A stretch of 64,000 nt of DNA from Bacillus spongiae (GTDB taxonomy: Bacteria; Bacillota; Bacilli; Bacillales; Bacillaceae_K). The notes under the pieces are model-generated. The model was not told the DNA's origin and did not search any database. It worked only from the letters and a program-made list of their open reading frames with translations. Shown here in pieces: positions 39,064 through 49,039 of the stretch (its first letter is position 1; every line of letters begins with the position of its first letter). The translations under genes and the position numbers were made by a program. Location of the stretch: contig NZ_JBBAXC010000001.1 in NCBI RefSeq assembly GCF_037120725.1, forward strand, positions 62,001 through 126,000, written 5' to 3'.

Positions 39064-39795
39064 ATGAGTTTTATCATTTACCCTGCGATTGATATGAGAG
39101 GGGGAAAATGTGTACGTCTTTTACAAGGGGACTACGCTAAGGAAACGGTATACGGGGATTCTCCTTTTGAAATGGCTAAACAATTTGTGAGTCAAGGTGC
39201 AGAATGGATCCATATGGTTGATTTAGATGGAGCTAAAGATGGAAACAGGGTCAACGATACATTTGTAATTCAAGCTGCTAAGGAACTGAATGTGAAAATT
39301 CAAATCGGCGGTGGAGTTCGTTGTGAGGAGGATATCATTCGCTATCTGGATAATGGAATCGAACGGGTCATTATTGGTAGTGTTGCCGTTTCAAATCCTG
39401 ATTTCACGATTGAAATGATTCAAAAATACGGGAAGAAAATCGCGATAGGTATTGATGCGAAGGATGGTTATGTTGCGACGCATGGTTGGTTAAATACTTC
39501 TGATCTAATGGCAGTAGAATTAGGTAAACGATTTGCAGCTGCTGGTGCCGAAACGTTTATCTTTACAGATATTGCTACTGATGGAATGCTCTCTGGACCA
39601 AATCTTAAAGCCATTGAACGGATAGCTAAGGAAACCGGGAAACAGGTGATTGCTTCAGGTGGTGTAAGTAAATTGAATGACTTAAAAGCGTTAAAGGGAT
39701 TAATGAATCTGGGGGTTTCAGGTGCAATTGTTGGAAAAGCAATCTATGAAGGCAGGTTTTCAGTAGCAGAAGCCTTAAAAGAGGTGGAAATGTAA
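39064..39795 (+). CDS. hisA: Phosphoribosylformimino-AICAR isomerase
   Basis: This 243-residue TIM barrel opens the ribose ring of ProFAR. The catalytic Asp near the start ([14 protein letters not shown]) and the second Asp in [14 protein letters not shown] are present, as are the two phosphate-binding Gly-rich segments (IGGGVR, ASGGVS). It starts 7 bases after hisH and one base before hisF. Confidence 0.97.
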   Translation: MSFIIYPAIDMRGGKCVRLLQGDYAKETVYGDSPFEMAKQFVSQGAEWIHMVDLDGAKDGNRVNDTFVIQAAKELNVKIQIGGGVRCEEDIIRYLDNGIERVIIGSVAVSNPDFTIEMIQKYGKKIAIGIDAKDGYVATHGWLNTSDLMAVELGKRFAAAGAETFIFTDIATDGMLSGPNLKAIERIAKETGKQVIASGGVSKLNDLKALKGLMNLGVSGAIVGKAIYEGRFSVAEALKEVEM

Positions 39796-39796
39796 T

Positions 39797-40555
39797 ATGC
39801 TTACAAAAAGAATTATCCCCTGTCTTGATGTAAAAGAGGGACGGGTTGTAAAAGGAGTACAGTTTGTCGAGCTTCGTGATGCAGGAGACCCAGTTGAACT
39901 GGCAAGGTTTTATGATGAGCAAGGGGCGGATGAACTTGTTTTTTTAGATATTTCAGCTTCCCAAGAAGGTAGAAGAACAATGGTTGATGTTGTAAAGTCA
40001 GTTGCTTCGGAACTTGCGATTCCCTTTACTGTAGGAGGGGGGATAAATTCAATGGAGGATATGAAGAGCGTTCTAAGAGCTGGAGCGGATAAAGTATCCC
40101 TGAATACAGCGGCTGTAAACAACCCGTCCCTCATTTCAGAAGGTGCAAGCTTTTTTGGCACACAATGTATTGTGGTTGCCATCGATGCAAAGTTCGATGA
40201 AACATTAGGTACTTGGAAAGTCTATACACATGGTGGAAGGAACCCGACTGATTTAGAAGTTATTCAATGGGCCAAAGAAGCAGTAAGACGAGGCGCTGGA
40301 GAAATTTTATTAACTAGTATGGATCGAGACGGAGAGAAAAAAGGGTTTGATGTCGAATTAACAAAAGCTGTTAGTGAAGCCATCACCGTGCCCGTGATTG
40401 CTTCAGGTGGAGCAGGGAATGCGGATCATTTTAAAATCGCTTTCTCGATGGGACAAGCAGATGCTGCACTAGCTGCTTCTATTTTTCATTATAAGGAAAC
40501 ATCAGTTGAAGAAGTGAAGGCCTATTTAAGAGAAGAAGGAGTTCATGTCAGATGA
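39797..40555 (+). CDS. hisF: Imidazole glycerol phosphate synthase, cyclase subunit
   Basis: This 252-residue TIM barrel partner of HisH makes IGP and AICAR. Catalytic Asp residues lie in [17 protein letters not shown] and in [14 protein letters not shown]. The phosphate sites TVGGGI and ASGGAG are present. hisIE starts inside its last codons (4-base overlap). Confidence 0.97.
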   Translation: MLTKRIIPCLDVKEGRVVKGVQFVELRDAGDPVELARFYDEQGADELVFLDISASQEGRRTMVDVVKSVASELAIPFTVGGGINSMEDMKSVLRAGADKVSLNTAAVNNPSLISEGASFFGTQCIVVAIDAKFDETLGTWKVYTHGGRNPTDLEVIQWAKEAVRRGAGEILLTSMDRDGEKKGFDVELTKAVSEAITVPVIASGGAGNADHFKIAFSMGQADAALAASIFHYKETSVEEVKAYLREEGVHVR

Positions 40556-41193
40556 ACATAAAAGAGATTAAATTTAATGAAAAGGGATTAATTCCTGCCA
40601 TTGTGCAAGATTTCTTTACGAAGGAAGTGTTAACCCTTGCTTACATGAATTCTGTTTCGTTAACAAAATCAATTGAAACAAAGGAAACGTGGTTTTTTAG
40701 TCGATCTAGACAGGAAATTTGGCATAAAGGGGCAACGAGTGGGAATACACAGCAGATAGTAGATATGAAATATGATTGTGATAAGGATGCTTTAGTTGTG
40801 CTCGTAAAACCAGCTGGGCCAGCTTGTCATAATGGTACGACAAGTTGTTTTACTGAGAGTATTTTTGTTGAAGAAACAGAATCATCATCAATCAACAGTC
40901 TGAAAGACTACAATATTCTATTTAATCTTGAAAACCTTATAAAAAAGCGTCAACTAGAAAGACCTGAAGGGGCGTATACTACTTATTTATTTGAAAAAGG
41001 ATTAGATAAGATATTGAAAAAGGTAGGAGAAGAGGCTTCTGAGGTTATTATAGCTGCGAAGAACCGTGATGATGAGGAATTAAAATGGGAAGCTGCTGAC
41101 CTCATCTATCATTTGCTTGTTTTACTAGAAGAACAAAACCTTCCCTTTAAAGAAGTGCTATCCGTTTTGGAAAAACGCAACCAAAATCCTTAA
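40552..41193 (+). CDS. hisI: Bifunctional phosphoribosyl-AMP cyclohydrolase / phosphoribosyl-ATP pyrophosphatase
   Basis: This 213-residue HisIE fusion has two domains. Residues 1-110 form the cyclohydrolase with the metal-site pattern [12 protein letters not shown], a Cys in [10 protein letters not shown] and [14 protein letters not shown]. Residues 115-213 form the MazG-like pyrophosphatase with [14 protein letters not shown] and [16 protein letters not shown]. It carries out steps two and three of the pathway. Confidence 0.96.
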   Translation: MNIKEIKFNEKGLIPAIVQDFFTKEVLTLAYMNSVSLTKSIETKETWFFSRSRQEIWHKGATSGNTQQIVDMKYDCDKDALVVLVKPAGPACHNGTTSCFTESIFVEETESSSINSLKDYNILFNLENLIKKRQLERPEGAYTTYLFEKGLDKILKKVGEEASEVIIAAKNRDDEELKWEAADLIYHLLVLLEEQNLPFKEVLSVLEKRNQNP

Positions 41194-41277
41194 ACAAGAT
41201 ATAGAAGGGTTATTGAAAAATCTAATTGCATAAATGTCTTCCCATTTAGCGAACATCTTTCCTTAGGGGGAATTTAC

Positions 41278-42384
41278 TTGAATAACCAAAATATCAAAAG
41301 TCTAACTCGTCCAGAGATAAATAAAATGAAAGAATATTCACCTGGAAAACCGATTTGGGAGGTTCAACAGGAATTAGGCATTCAAGAAGTAGTCAAGCTT
41401 TCATCAAATGAAAACTCTTTAGGTGTCTCGCCACTCGCGAAGAAAGCAATTGCGAAGTATACTTCTGAACTTCATAGATATCCAGATGCAAATACAACGA
41501 ATCTTAGAGAAGCGATTAGTTCCCATTATGATATTCATAATGATCAGGTTGTAATTGGGAATGGTGCTGATGAATTGATTACGTTAATTTCAGAGACATT
41601 TTTAGAAGCGGGAGATGAAATAATAGTACCCTCCCCTTCATTTAGTGAATATGAGTTTGGAGCAAATTTAATGGGTGCTAACATCGTAAGGGTACCGCTA
41701 ACGAATCATTTCCATTATGATTTACGTTTAATTATTAATACTATTACGGACAAAACAAAAATCATTTATTTATGTTCTCCGAACAACCCTACGGGCACAT
41801 ACATTAAAAAGGATGATTTAGATACCTTTTTTCAAAAGCTCCCACAAAATGTACTTGTCGTGTTTGATGGAGCATACTCTCAATATGCTACTAGTGAAGA
41901 TTATTCAAATGGAATAGAGTACGTTAAGAGTGGTAAGCAGCTTATTATTATTCAAACCTTTTCAAAGATATACGGTCTAGCAGGGATTCGGGTAGGTTTT
42001 GGCATTTCTTCATCAGAAATCATTAACTGTATTCATAAAGTTAGAGAACCCTTTAATGTAAATACATTAGCACAAGTTGCTGCTGAAGCGGCGATAAATG
42101 ATATCAAACACGTAGATGATTCAAGGAGGGTAAATGAAGAAGGGCGTAATTACTTATATAATGCTTTCCGGGAAATGGGTATTACCTATGTAAAGACGAT
42201 GAGTAATTTTATCCTAGTGGATTTTAAAGTGGATTCTCTTTCTATATACGAACAGTTATTAAAAAAAGGAATCATCGTTCGGTACGGTGGTGTTTGGGGA
42301 TTGCCTAACTACTTAAGAGTAACCATTGGAATGGAAGCTGAAAATCGAGCTCTTATTACGGCACTGAAAGAAATAATAGAGTAA
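41278..42384 (+). CDS. hisC: Histidinol-phosphate aminotransferase
   Basis: This 368-residue class I/II PLP aminotransferase converts imidazole-acetol phosphate to histidinol phosphate. The PLP lysine lies in QTFSKIYGLAGIRVGFG, and SPNNPTGTYI and the N-terminal KLSSNENSLGVSP match HisC. The start is TTG 41278, after AGGGGGA. It follows hisIE by 84 bases without a terminator, so it seems part of the operon, unlike in B. subtilis where hisC sits with the trp genes. Confidence 0.95.
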   Translation: MNNQNIKSLTRPEINKMKEYSPGKPIWEVQQELGIQEVVKLSSNENSLGVSPLAKKAIAKYTSELHRYPDANTTNLREAISSHYDIHNDQVVIGNGADELITLISETFLEAGDEIIVPSPSFSEYEFGANLMGANIVRVPLTNHFHYDLRLIINTITDKTKIIYLCSPNNPTGTYIKKDDLDTFFQKLPQNVLVVFDGAYSQYATSEDYSNGIEYVKSGKQLIIIQTFSKIYGLAGIRVGFGISSSEIINCIHKVREPFNVNTLAQVAAEAAINDIKHVDDSRRVNEEGRNYLYNAFREMGITYVKTMSNFILVDFKVDSLSIYEQLLKKGIIVRYGGVWGLPNYLRVTIGMEAENRALITALKEIIE

Positions 42385-42398
42385 GAAAGGGGTGGTCG

Positions 42399-43208
42399 AT
42401 GTTGAGGAAGGATGGCCATATCCATAGTCCATATTGTCCACATGGTACAAGCGATAAAATAATAGAGTATGTTGAGAGAGCCATTAAATTAGGGTATGAA
42501 GAGATATCATTTACTGAGCATGCACCCTTACCAGATGGATTTGTAGATCCAACACCATATGAGGATAGTGCTATGAAATATGAATCTCTAGAAAACTACT
42601 TCGAAGAGGTTGATAAGATTAAATATGAATACCGTAAGAAACTAAAGATAAACGTAGGTTTAGAAGTGGATTATATTGAAGGGTTTGAAGAGGAAACAAA
42701 GAATTTCTTAAACGAGGTTGGCCCAAGATTAGATGATGCGATTTTATCTGTCCATTTCCTTAAAAAAGGCTCACACTATAACTGTTTGGATTATAGTCCT
42801 GATGAATTTGAAAAAATGATAAGGGCATACGGGTCTGTCGACAATATTCATCGTTATTATTTTAATACGTTAAAACTCTCTTTACATTCAAATTTAGGGG
42901 ATTATAAACCAAAGAGAATTGGTCATATGACACTAATAAGAAAATTCCATAAAAGATATCCTTCGAATCAACGATTTGAACGAGAAATCCTGGATATTTT
43001 AAACATTATGAAAGAAAAAAATTATGAACTGGATTGGAATGGAGCAGGTACTGCAAAGCCATTATGTCGAGAACCCTATCCTCCTAGTTGGGTAATAGCA
43101 GAAGCGATAAAACGAGAAATCCCACTTGTATATGGATCGGATGCTCATCAAGTTAAAGAATTAAACCAAGGGAATGCTACTCTAATACAAATAAAAAATG
43201 GCATGTAA
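42399..43208 (+). CDS. hisJ: Histidinol-phosphatase, PHP family
   Basis: This 269-residue metal-dependent phosphatase removes phosphate from histidinol phosphate. PHP metal ligands are visible: KDGHIHSPYCPHGT, FTEHAPLPDGF, GLEVDYIEG, LSVHFLKKG and YGSDAHQVKEL. GAAAGGGGTGG precedes the ATG, 14 bases after hisC. It completes the pathway, so the operon can convert PRPP and ATP to histidine by itself. Confidence 0.94.
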   Translation: MLRKDGHIHSPYCPHGTSDKIIEYVERAIKLGYEEISFTEHAPLPDGFVDPTPYEDSAMKYESLENYFEEVDKIKYEYRKKLKINVGLEVDYIEGFEEETKNFLNEVGPRLDDAILSVHFLKKGSHYNCLDYSPDEFEKMIRAYGSVDNIHRYYFNTLKLSLHSNLGDYKPKRIGHMTLIRKFHKRYPSNQRFEREILDILNIMKEKNYELDWNGAGTAKPLCREPYPPSWVIAEAIKREIPLVYGSDAHQVKELNQGNATLIQIKNGM

Positions 43209-43383
43209 AGTGACCCCTGTTCTTATCCTCGTTTTAAAATAGCGTTTCACCTTGTTCCTCCCTTCAACACTAATGCCGTAATTCTCTCCCATTTGCTAGT
43301 AACCTGTTTATTTTCCTCTAAAGTGTGCGGATGATAATGGAAAGGGCGAAATTGTTCAAGCATTATGATCATAATTAATAATA

Positions 43384-43430
43384 AAAAGAAGCCATTTTGA
43401 TCGATCCTTTTTCAAAATGGCTTCTTTTTG
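43384..43430. terminator. Terminator of the his operon
   Basis: The arms AAAAAGAAGCCATTTTGA and TCAAAATGGCTTCTTTTT enclose an 11-base loop. The 18-base near-perfect stem with T-run is strong and can work in both directions. Confidence 0.92.
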
Positions 43431-43618
43431 ATCAAATTTTTTCCACCATTATGATTTTTCTTGACCACATTAACAGTATTGATTATTAGGTGAACGTGAA
43501 TGTTAGAACAGACTACAATTAAAACAATTAGAAATAAAAAGGAAACGGAAGTCTGTTTGTGGAAATAGGTATTTTGCAGAAACTTACAAACCAAATTTTA
43601 ACTGGAGGAGATAAAGAG

Positions 43619-44098
43619 ATGGAAAAAGTGAATCCCATCACAATAAAAGGTGTAAAAGAACTTGGGGAAAAGAAATTAGTTGGCTTTCGTGTCGTTTGCG
43701 AAGATATGGAAGGATATGGACAAGAGATTCCAAAAGCATCTATGTTATTAGCTCGTCGCAAAGATGAGATAAAGCATTTAGTGGAGCCTGTTAAGCTCAT
43801 CGGTGCATTTAAAGTCGCAGGGACATCAAAAGATGACGATGGCTACTGGGTTTGTCATGAGGTCTATGACTTTGAGGATATTCCGGAAGGGATGGTAAGC
43901 CTTATTGTCCCTGCACAAAAGTATGGAATCCTCCATTTTAATGGACATGCATCTGAAATTTATCATGTGCATACTCATTTGCATCAATGGATTGACGAGA
44001 ATGGACATAAGAGATTGCTAGAAAAATGGTCTTTGGAAATCTATTCTAAATGGACTGAGACTGAAGATAGTGTGGATTTATGTGACCCAATCTTATAA
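43619..44098 (+). CDS. GyrI-like / AraC effector-binding-domain protein
   Basis: This 159-residue stand-alone protein resembles the effector-binding domain found at the C terminus of AraC/MerR regulators and in GyrI-like proteins. It begins with a KKLVGFRVVCED strand, has IPKASMLLARRKDEI and GMVSLIVPAQKYGILHFNG, and ends with a Trp/Glu-rich strand (WSLEIYSKWTE). Such proteins bind small hydrophobic or cationic molecules. GGAGGAG supports ATG 43619. No DNA-binding domain is present. Confidence 0.75.
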   Translation: MEKVNPITIKGVKELGEKKLVGFRVVCEDMEGYGQEIPKASMLLARRKDEIKHLVEPVKLIGAFKVAGTSKDDDGYWVCHEVYDFEDIPEGMVSLIVPAQKYGILHFNGHASEIYHVHTHLHQWIDENGHKRLLEKWSLEIYSKWTETEDSVDLCDPIL

Positions 44099-44300
44099 TT
44101 GATTTAGATAGATGGAGTTGATAAAGGATTAACATTTATATTTTAATAGGTTTGTGCAATTCTTATTAGTAAAACTCCAATAAAGGAGAATTTTGATAGA
44201 GATCGTTGTTGTCTTTTAATGATATCTCGTATTGATTCTCCAATAAAGGATGGTAAACCCTTATAGGACAATGGCTTTCAAGTAGGTTCCTAAAATAACA

Positions 44301-44341
44301 AAGAGCAGTTCCGTTTAAATGCAGAACGAAACTGTTCTTTC
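44301..44341 (-). terminator. Hairpin downstream of the small membrane protein gene
   Basis: AAAGAGCAGTT.CGTT and AACG.AACTGTTCTTT pair with a 7-base loop. Read on the minus strand it lies 50 bases after the gene at 44393 and is followed by TTATTTT. It could also act on the plus strand. Confidence 0.5.
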
Positions 44342-44392
44342 GATTTGCTTTTGTTGAACTAACGCACACCATACATGAAGTGAAATGGACTT

Positions 44393-44596
44393 TTAAATAT
44401 TGCCAGTGTCTTTTACAAACTTTTCGTATGCTTTTGTATTGATCATTGAGATCAAATAAGCACTTATGAACGAAGCGACAACTACGAAAAGTAAATGGTC
44501 AATTGTAACAGACTGAGGACTACCCACAACGAAAAAAATCGTAATGAACAAGGAAAGTCCGGTTGCTTTTATGAAATGTTTATATTTAGTACTCAT
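44393..44596 (-). CDS. Small two-helix membrane protein
   Basis: This 67-residue protein has two hydrophobic helices (TGLSLFITIFFVVGSP and LLFVVVASFISAYLISM) with charged ends. GGGAGGA lies ahead of the ATG on the minus strand, so it is very probably translated. No family or function is recognised. Confidence 0.65.
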   Translation of the reverse strand: MSTKYKHFIKATGLSLFITIFFVVGSPQSVTIDHLLFVVVASFISAYLISMINTKAYEKFVKDTGNI

Positions 44597-45021
44597 AAAT
44601 ATCCTCCCTGATTGCCTCGACAGTTACATAGTATATGTTTTATTTTAATATAAAATCCTATATATACCTTATTAACGTCATAACCGTCAATTGTTTAGTT
44701 GGTTACAGAACAAGGTAGAAAATTAAATTAGTATTCATCATAAAATTCTGTACAACTTAATACACGACAAGTCTAGTCTTATCCAACCTTCAACAGCAGT
44801 ACTATGTGACCTTCCCTTGAACCTGTAATCTCCGATAATAAAGGGCGAGTGCCGAATCAAGATTAAATGGCTATATGTTACATCGATAAAAGTCACTTCA
44901 TTAAGGAAAGCAAGCATCGAGCAGCTATAACCGAAAAGAGCGTATTCTTATGTATACTAGAAGCATAGATATGTAAGGTAAGATTAATGAATGAAGCATG
45001 GAGATAAAGGGAGGGTATACA
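44597..45021. other. Spacer upstream of the O-methyltransferase gene
   Basis: About 420 bases between divergent genes. It is A+T-rich with stops in all frames, and I see no repeat or conserved site. Confidence 0.45.
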
Positions 45022-45690
45022 ATGACAGTTCCTGTTATTTGGAATAATGTTGATCTTTATTTTCAGAACAATCTCCAACAAGAGGATCCAGTGATGAAAT
45101 CAGTTCTTAAAGCGAATGAAGAGGCGGGACTTCCTGCAATTGATGTATCGCCAAATCAAGGGAAAATGCTTTACTTGCTTGCAAAGCTTAAAAAGGCAAA
45201 CAACATTTTAGAAATAGGAACTCTTGGCGGCTACAGTAGTATTTGGCTAGCTAGAGCGTTACCAAATGATGGTCAGATCATGTCGTTAGAATATAGTGAA
45301 AAGCATGCGAGTGTCGCAAGGCAAAATATTCGTAATGCGGGTTTAAAGGATAAGGTAACGATTTTGGTCGGCCCTGCACTTGAAACATTGCCAACTATAG
45401 AAGAGAAGGGCTATCATCATTTTGATTTCATTTTTATTGACGCAGATAAACAGAACAATGCGAATTATGTGCAGTGGGGGCTAAAGCTATGTAAACCTGG
45501 TGCTGTGATTATTGTGGATAATGTCGTCAGAAATGGCCAGGTCTTGAAAGAAGATGAGCATGACCCAAACATACAAGGAGTGCGTGATTGTATTGAATTG
45601 TTCTCGAGTGAGCCACGAATAGATGCTACGGCTATTCAAACCGTTGGTTCTAAAGGGTATGATGGGTTTTTACTAGGGATAGTAGAGTAA
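45022..45690 (+). CDS. SAM-dependent O-methyltransferase (class I, COMT-like)
   Basis: This 222-residue protein matches small cation-dependent O-methyltransferases (methyltransferase_3 group). The SAM motif is ILEIGTLGGYSSIWLARAL, with FDFIFIDADKQNNANYV (metal-binding Asp residues) and IIVDNVVRNGQV (Asp-Asn). Natural substrates are catechol-like compounds; the substrate here is unknown. AAGGGAGGG supports ATG 45022. A terminator follows. Confidence 0.88.
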   Translation: MTVPVIWNNVDLYFQNNLQQEDPVMKSVLKANEEAGLPAIDVSPNQGKMLYLLAKLKKANNILEIGTLGGYSSIWLARALPNDGQIMSLEYSEKHASVARQNIRNAGLKDKVTILVGPALETLPTIEEKGYHHFDFIFIDADKQNNANYVQWGLKLCKPGAVIIVDNVVRNGQVLKEDEHDPNIQGVRDCIELFSSEPRIDATAIQTVGSKGYDGFLLGIVE

Positions 45691-45730
45691 TCTCTTCTAT
45701 CTTCTCAATTATTTTCAACGGTATGAAACT

Positions 45731-45770
45731 GAAGTCGATTTCCTGTTTCCTAAGGAATCGACTTTTTTTA
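45731..45770 (+). terminator. Terminator after the O-methyltransferase gene
   Basis: The arms AAGTCGATT.CC and GGAATCGACTT with a loop near TGTTTCCTAA are followed by TTTTTT. Confidence 0.88.
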
Positions 45771-46243
45771 CTTGTTAAATTATCTACTTTACAACCAGCC
45801 TGTTCCTATTTTTCGAGCAATCCTATTTGTAGTGTTATAAAAATATTATTTACGACATAATCCTACATTAATTGCTGTTTACTCTCGTAGAGCTTTGTTC
45901 TAGTATTAACATTATAGGAAGTGTAGGCGCCAGCACTCTCTATTTATGCTTTGTTATGTGATGCTATAAGATATTCTAATTAACTGGAAATCTATCTTTA
46001 TCAAGATGTAAGCTTAATTATTCCATCACGTTCAGCATTACATATACCTCTTGAATATTCTAAATATTCAATCTTTACCTCTTTGCTAGCACATTACTAC
46101 AAACAACAGCGTACGACTATCTTTGTAAACAATCATTTTTATAAATCATAGCCAACACATAAAGCTGCCTATCAAAAATACAAAGGATTTATATTAAACA
46201 TGTTAGTTATAAAAATCCTATATTAAAAGGGAGAGGTCGATAT
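45771..46243. other. Spacer upstream of the secreted nuclease-like gene
   Basis: About 470 bases of A+T-rich sequence. No gene, repeat or clear promoter is visible. Confidence 0.45.
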
Positions 46244-47941
46244 ATGTTTAAAGCTTCGTCTATTTCATCTCTTATTTTGCTCGTATGTATACTGTTCGTT
46301 ACGATTGTACCTCCTGTTGCAAAAGCCGAAAGTGAATCCGGAACATTTTCTTTGTTGACCTATAATGTTGCTGGATTATGGGACCCTGTTTCCTCCTCAA
46401 ACCCAGCTACGAATACGAAACTAATTAGTCCTAAGTTAAATGACTATGACCTTGTCTTAGTTCAAGAAGATTTCAATTACCATAGTGATCTCATTTCTAA
46501 AGTAGACCATGATTACCTTTCTTCTCACTCTGGTATTATGGGATTTGGAGATGGATTAAATCGCATGTCCATCTTTCCATTTGAAGGGTTTAAACGTGAG
46601 GATTGGAATGATTGCCATGGGGTATTTAGTGATGGTTCTGACTGCTTAACGCCTAAAGGTTTTTCATATGCACGACATGAAGTGTCAGATGGCGTATTTA
46701 TTGACGTATATAATTTGCATGCAGATGCGGGTGGCGATGATTCTGATTATACGGTCAGAAAAAAGAATTTCCAGCAGGTTTTATCAAAAATTGACCAATG
46801 GTCAAAGGATCATGCAGTTATTGTGACCGGGGATTTTAATAGCCATTGGAAAGATAAGGATGGTGTGCGTCAATTCGTAGAAGTTGGCTTTTCTGATGCT
46901 TGGGCAGAAAGATCGAATAATGGAGAAATACCTGATATCGGCGAATCAGGTGGACGAATCGATAAAATATTATTCAGAGGTAGTGATGGGTTAGACCTGA
47001 ATGTGACAAAATATAAAGTTCCTAATAGCGACTTTTTAGATGCTAATGGAAATAAATTGTCTGATCATAAACCAGTGGCTGCCGAATTTGAATATAGCCT
47101 TAGAAATTTATGGAATCAACCACTGAACATGTTGAACCCAGACTCATGGTATAAAGGGAAGGATACCACTTATAGCATTGATGAGAATGAATCTTTTCTA
47201 AATGGGGATTCAACCGCCAAGTTAACTGCTAATCAGTCATCAGGGTATGTCAATAATACAATATACCTCGACCCTAACAACAACACTTATACGTTTAGCG
47301 TTTGGTTAAAATCAGAAGAAACGAGAGAAGCGACCATTCGACTACGAAGTCAAGACAATTTAAATGGTGGAAATGGAGATAATGATACAATTAAGACTGT
47401 TCAGCTTCAGGCGAATGAGTGGCAAAAAGTTGAAGTGACAGAAACCTTTGACGAGGAGGCGGAATGGATAAGAACAACCATTTATCCTGCTGGGTATCGC
47501 TCTGATAACACTGGTTCCATTCATATGTGGGGGCCAAAATTAATTGGAACGAAAAACAGTATAGTGGAAGACGTTATTGATGATGAAAGTGGAGAAGAGG
47601 TGATGAAGTTAACCTCTACTTCTAAATCAGGATATATTAATAATACCCTTGACTTGAATCCGAAAGGACATACCTACACCTTTAGTATGCTCGTAAAAAC
47701 TGAAAAAGAGCAGCAAGTAAGCTTGCGTTTACGGGCAGACGGATATTCCTCCAATAACGGAAATAATGACCGAGTCAAAACCTTCACCGTTAGCCCTGGT
47801 GAATGGCGTCAAGTCAAAGTGACTCAGTCATTTGATTCAAATGTAGATTGGGCAAGAGCAACCATCTATCCAGCTGGATTTAAAATAGAGGATACAGGAT
47901 CTATCTATGTAAAAGATATAAAAATAGAAGAAGGTTATTAG
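46244..47941 (+). CDS. Secreted endonuclease/exonuclease/phosphatase-family enzyme with two C-terminal binding modules
   Basis: This 565-residue protein starts with a signal peptide ([19 protein letters not shown]). Residues 35-285 form an EEP domain: [15 protein letters not shown] (metal Glu), [20 protein letters not shown] (Asp/Asn), [10 protein letters not shown] and [11 protein letters not shown] (Asp-His). This is the fold of sphingomyelinase C, DNase I-like nucleases and inositol phosphatases. The order and secretion favour a sphingomyelinase-like or extracellular phosphodiesterase role. The last 280 residues hold two copies of a beta-sandwich module ([13 protein letters not shown] and [13 protein letters not shown]) related to the module in the protein at 17490. 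AAAGGGAGAGG precedes the ATG. Confidence 0.85.
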   Translation: MFKASSISSLILLVCILFVTIVPPVAKAESESGTFSLLTYNVAGLWDPVSSSNPATNTKLISPKLNDYDLVLVQEDFNYHSDLISKVDHDYLSSHSGIMGFGDGLNRMSIFPFEGFKREDWNDCHGVFSDGSDCLTPKGFSYARHEVSDGVFIDVYNLHADAGGDDSDYTVRKKNFQQVLSKIDQWSKDHAVIVTGDFNSHWKDKDGVRQFVEVGFSDAWAERSNNGEIPDIGESGGRIDKILFRGSDGLDLNVTKYKVPNSDFLDANGNKLSDHKPVAAEFEYSLRNLWNQPLNMLNPDSWYKGKDTTYSIDENESFLNGDSTAKLTANQSSGYVNNTIYLDPNNNTYTFSVWLKSEETREATIRLRSQDNLNGGNGDNDTIKTVQLQANEWQKVEVTETFDEEAEWIRTTIYPAGYRSDNTGSIHMWGPKLIGTKNSIVEDVIDDESGEEVMKLTSTSKSGYINNTLDLNPKGHTYTFSMLVKTEKEQQVSLRLRADGYSSNNGNNDRVKTFTVSPGEWRQVKVTQSFDSNVDWARATIYPAGFKIEDTGSIYVKDIKIEEGY

Positions 47942-47953
47942 AAATAGTGATGT

Positions 47954-47983
47954 AAACTCCAATCATATTATGATTGGAGTTTA
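47954..47983 (+). terminator. Terminator after the secreted EEP gene
   Basis: The arms AAACTCCAATCA and TGATTGGAGTTT with a 5-base loop are followed by AGTTT. Confidence 0.8.
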
Positions 47984-48483
47984 GTTTGTAATAATAATGA
48001 TATAAAAGAATAGGTGTTTCTGATCTTTTGGATTAAATGTAATATTTATGTCCTCCCTTACTACTTTAGAAAAAAGAAAACATGTAATGGAGATATCAGA
48101 GTGGGATTAATGAAATAGTTAGTAAATTAATGAATTTTTTAGATGCCCTTATTGAAAAAGAGCTACTAAGTTGGTTAAGACCAAGTTCTTTTAAGTTGAG
48201 TTAAAATTGCAAACATTTAGCATAATAGTAAATTTACACATGCTATCAAACCTAATGAAACGGGAGATTTTTCTTATGGATGAAATTCTATACTGTTAGG
48301 CAACTAATGGGTAACTTTATAAACAAAAGAATAAGTAATAAAACCGAAATGTTAGAAGGATTTTGAAAATTAGTTGAGCAAGCGGGATTATTCTGCTTGC
48401 TCTTTCAGTGTTTTTGGAAAATTTAATTGTAATTGTTAAATTTTAGTTTAGAATTATTAGTAAATCAAATGTAAGGTGAGGTC
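47984..48483. other. Spacer before the broken AAA+ gene
   Basis: About 500 A+T-rich bases. A hairpin (GAGCAAGC / GCTTGCTC, 48376-48402) with a short T-run is the only clear element; it may be the end of a lost gene. No coding frame is convincing. Confidence 0.45.
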
Positions 48484-49039
48484 ATGGTTTTTTTAAAATT
48501 GCTTCGAATTTTACTGCATGAGCTACAATTGGTCGATTATGTCCAGGCAAAAGGGTTCAGGGGCAAGAAACAGCAGATTGGTGAACAGGCTCAGGCAGGA
48601 TGCGTTCATTGATGAGCTGCAAGTTTCCTATAAAAAAGCTTTTTTATAGGGAGCGATTCCTAACCATCAGCCGAAGGAAAACGCTCTGCAAGAGCTGGAT
48701 TCGATTATCGGACTAGAGGAAGTAAAAACATTTGTGCGGGCGATATCAGCTCAGGTCGAAGTGGCGAATTAAAGGAAAGCAACTTGTAGAAATCAGCACA
48801 CGTCTGTTGAAGCCGATGGGGTACGAATTGAGCACTCATGGAGCAAATGTGCTTCAAGAAATATATGCTAGAACCGAGGGGAATGCTTCGGCTGGTAATG
48901 GCCGTCTGGCAAGGAATATTTGTGAAGCTGTAATCCGAGCGCATGCATTGAGGCTGAGCAAAATCGACCAACCAACATTAGAAGATTTGACCCTGCTTAC
49001 GCAGAGGATTTTTTACAGGCCGGTGGTGTTGTTAGATGA
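48484..49039 (+). pseudogene. Broken AAA+ ATPase (SpoVK/CbbX/EccA-like)
   Basis: ATG 48484 follows AAGGTGAGG. The frame must shift several times. It gives an N-terminal segment with ALQELDSIIGLEEVKTFVRA, typical of the start of the SpoVK/CbbX AAA+ domain. It then jumps directly to the C-terminal lid (STRLLKPMGYELSTHGANVL, NGRLARNICEAVIRAHALRL). The Walker A and B core is missing, so there is an internal deletion besides frameshifts. Near 49005 a last shift gives the natural-looking end EDFLQAGGVVR, whose stop overlaps the next ATG. The segment is richer in G+C than its surroundings, suggesting it was acquired. Confidence 0.75.

Noticed and set aside
44166-44372. 68-codon minus-strand frame
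   Set aside because: It spans a hairpin, lacks a ribosome binding site and has no recognisable composition.
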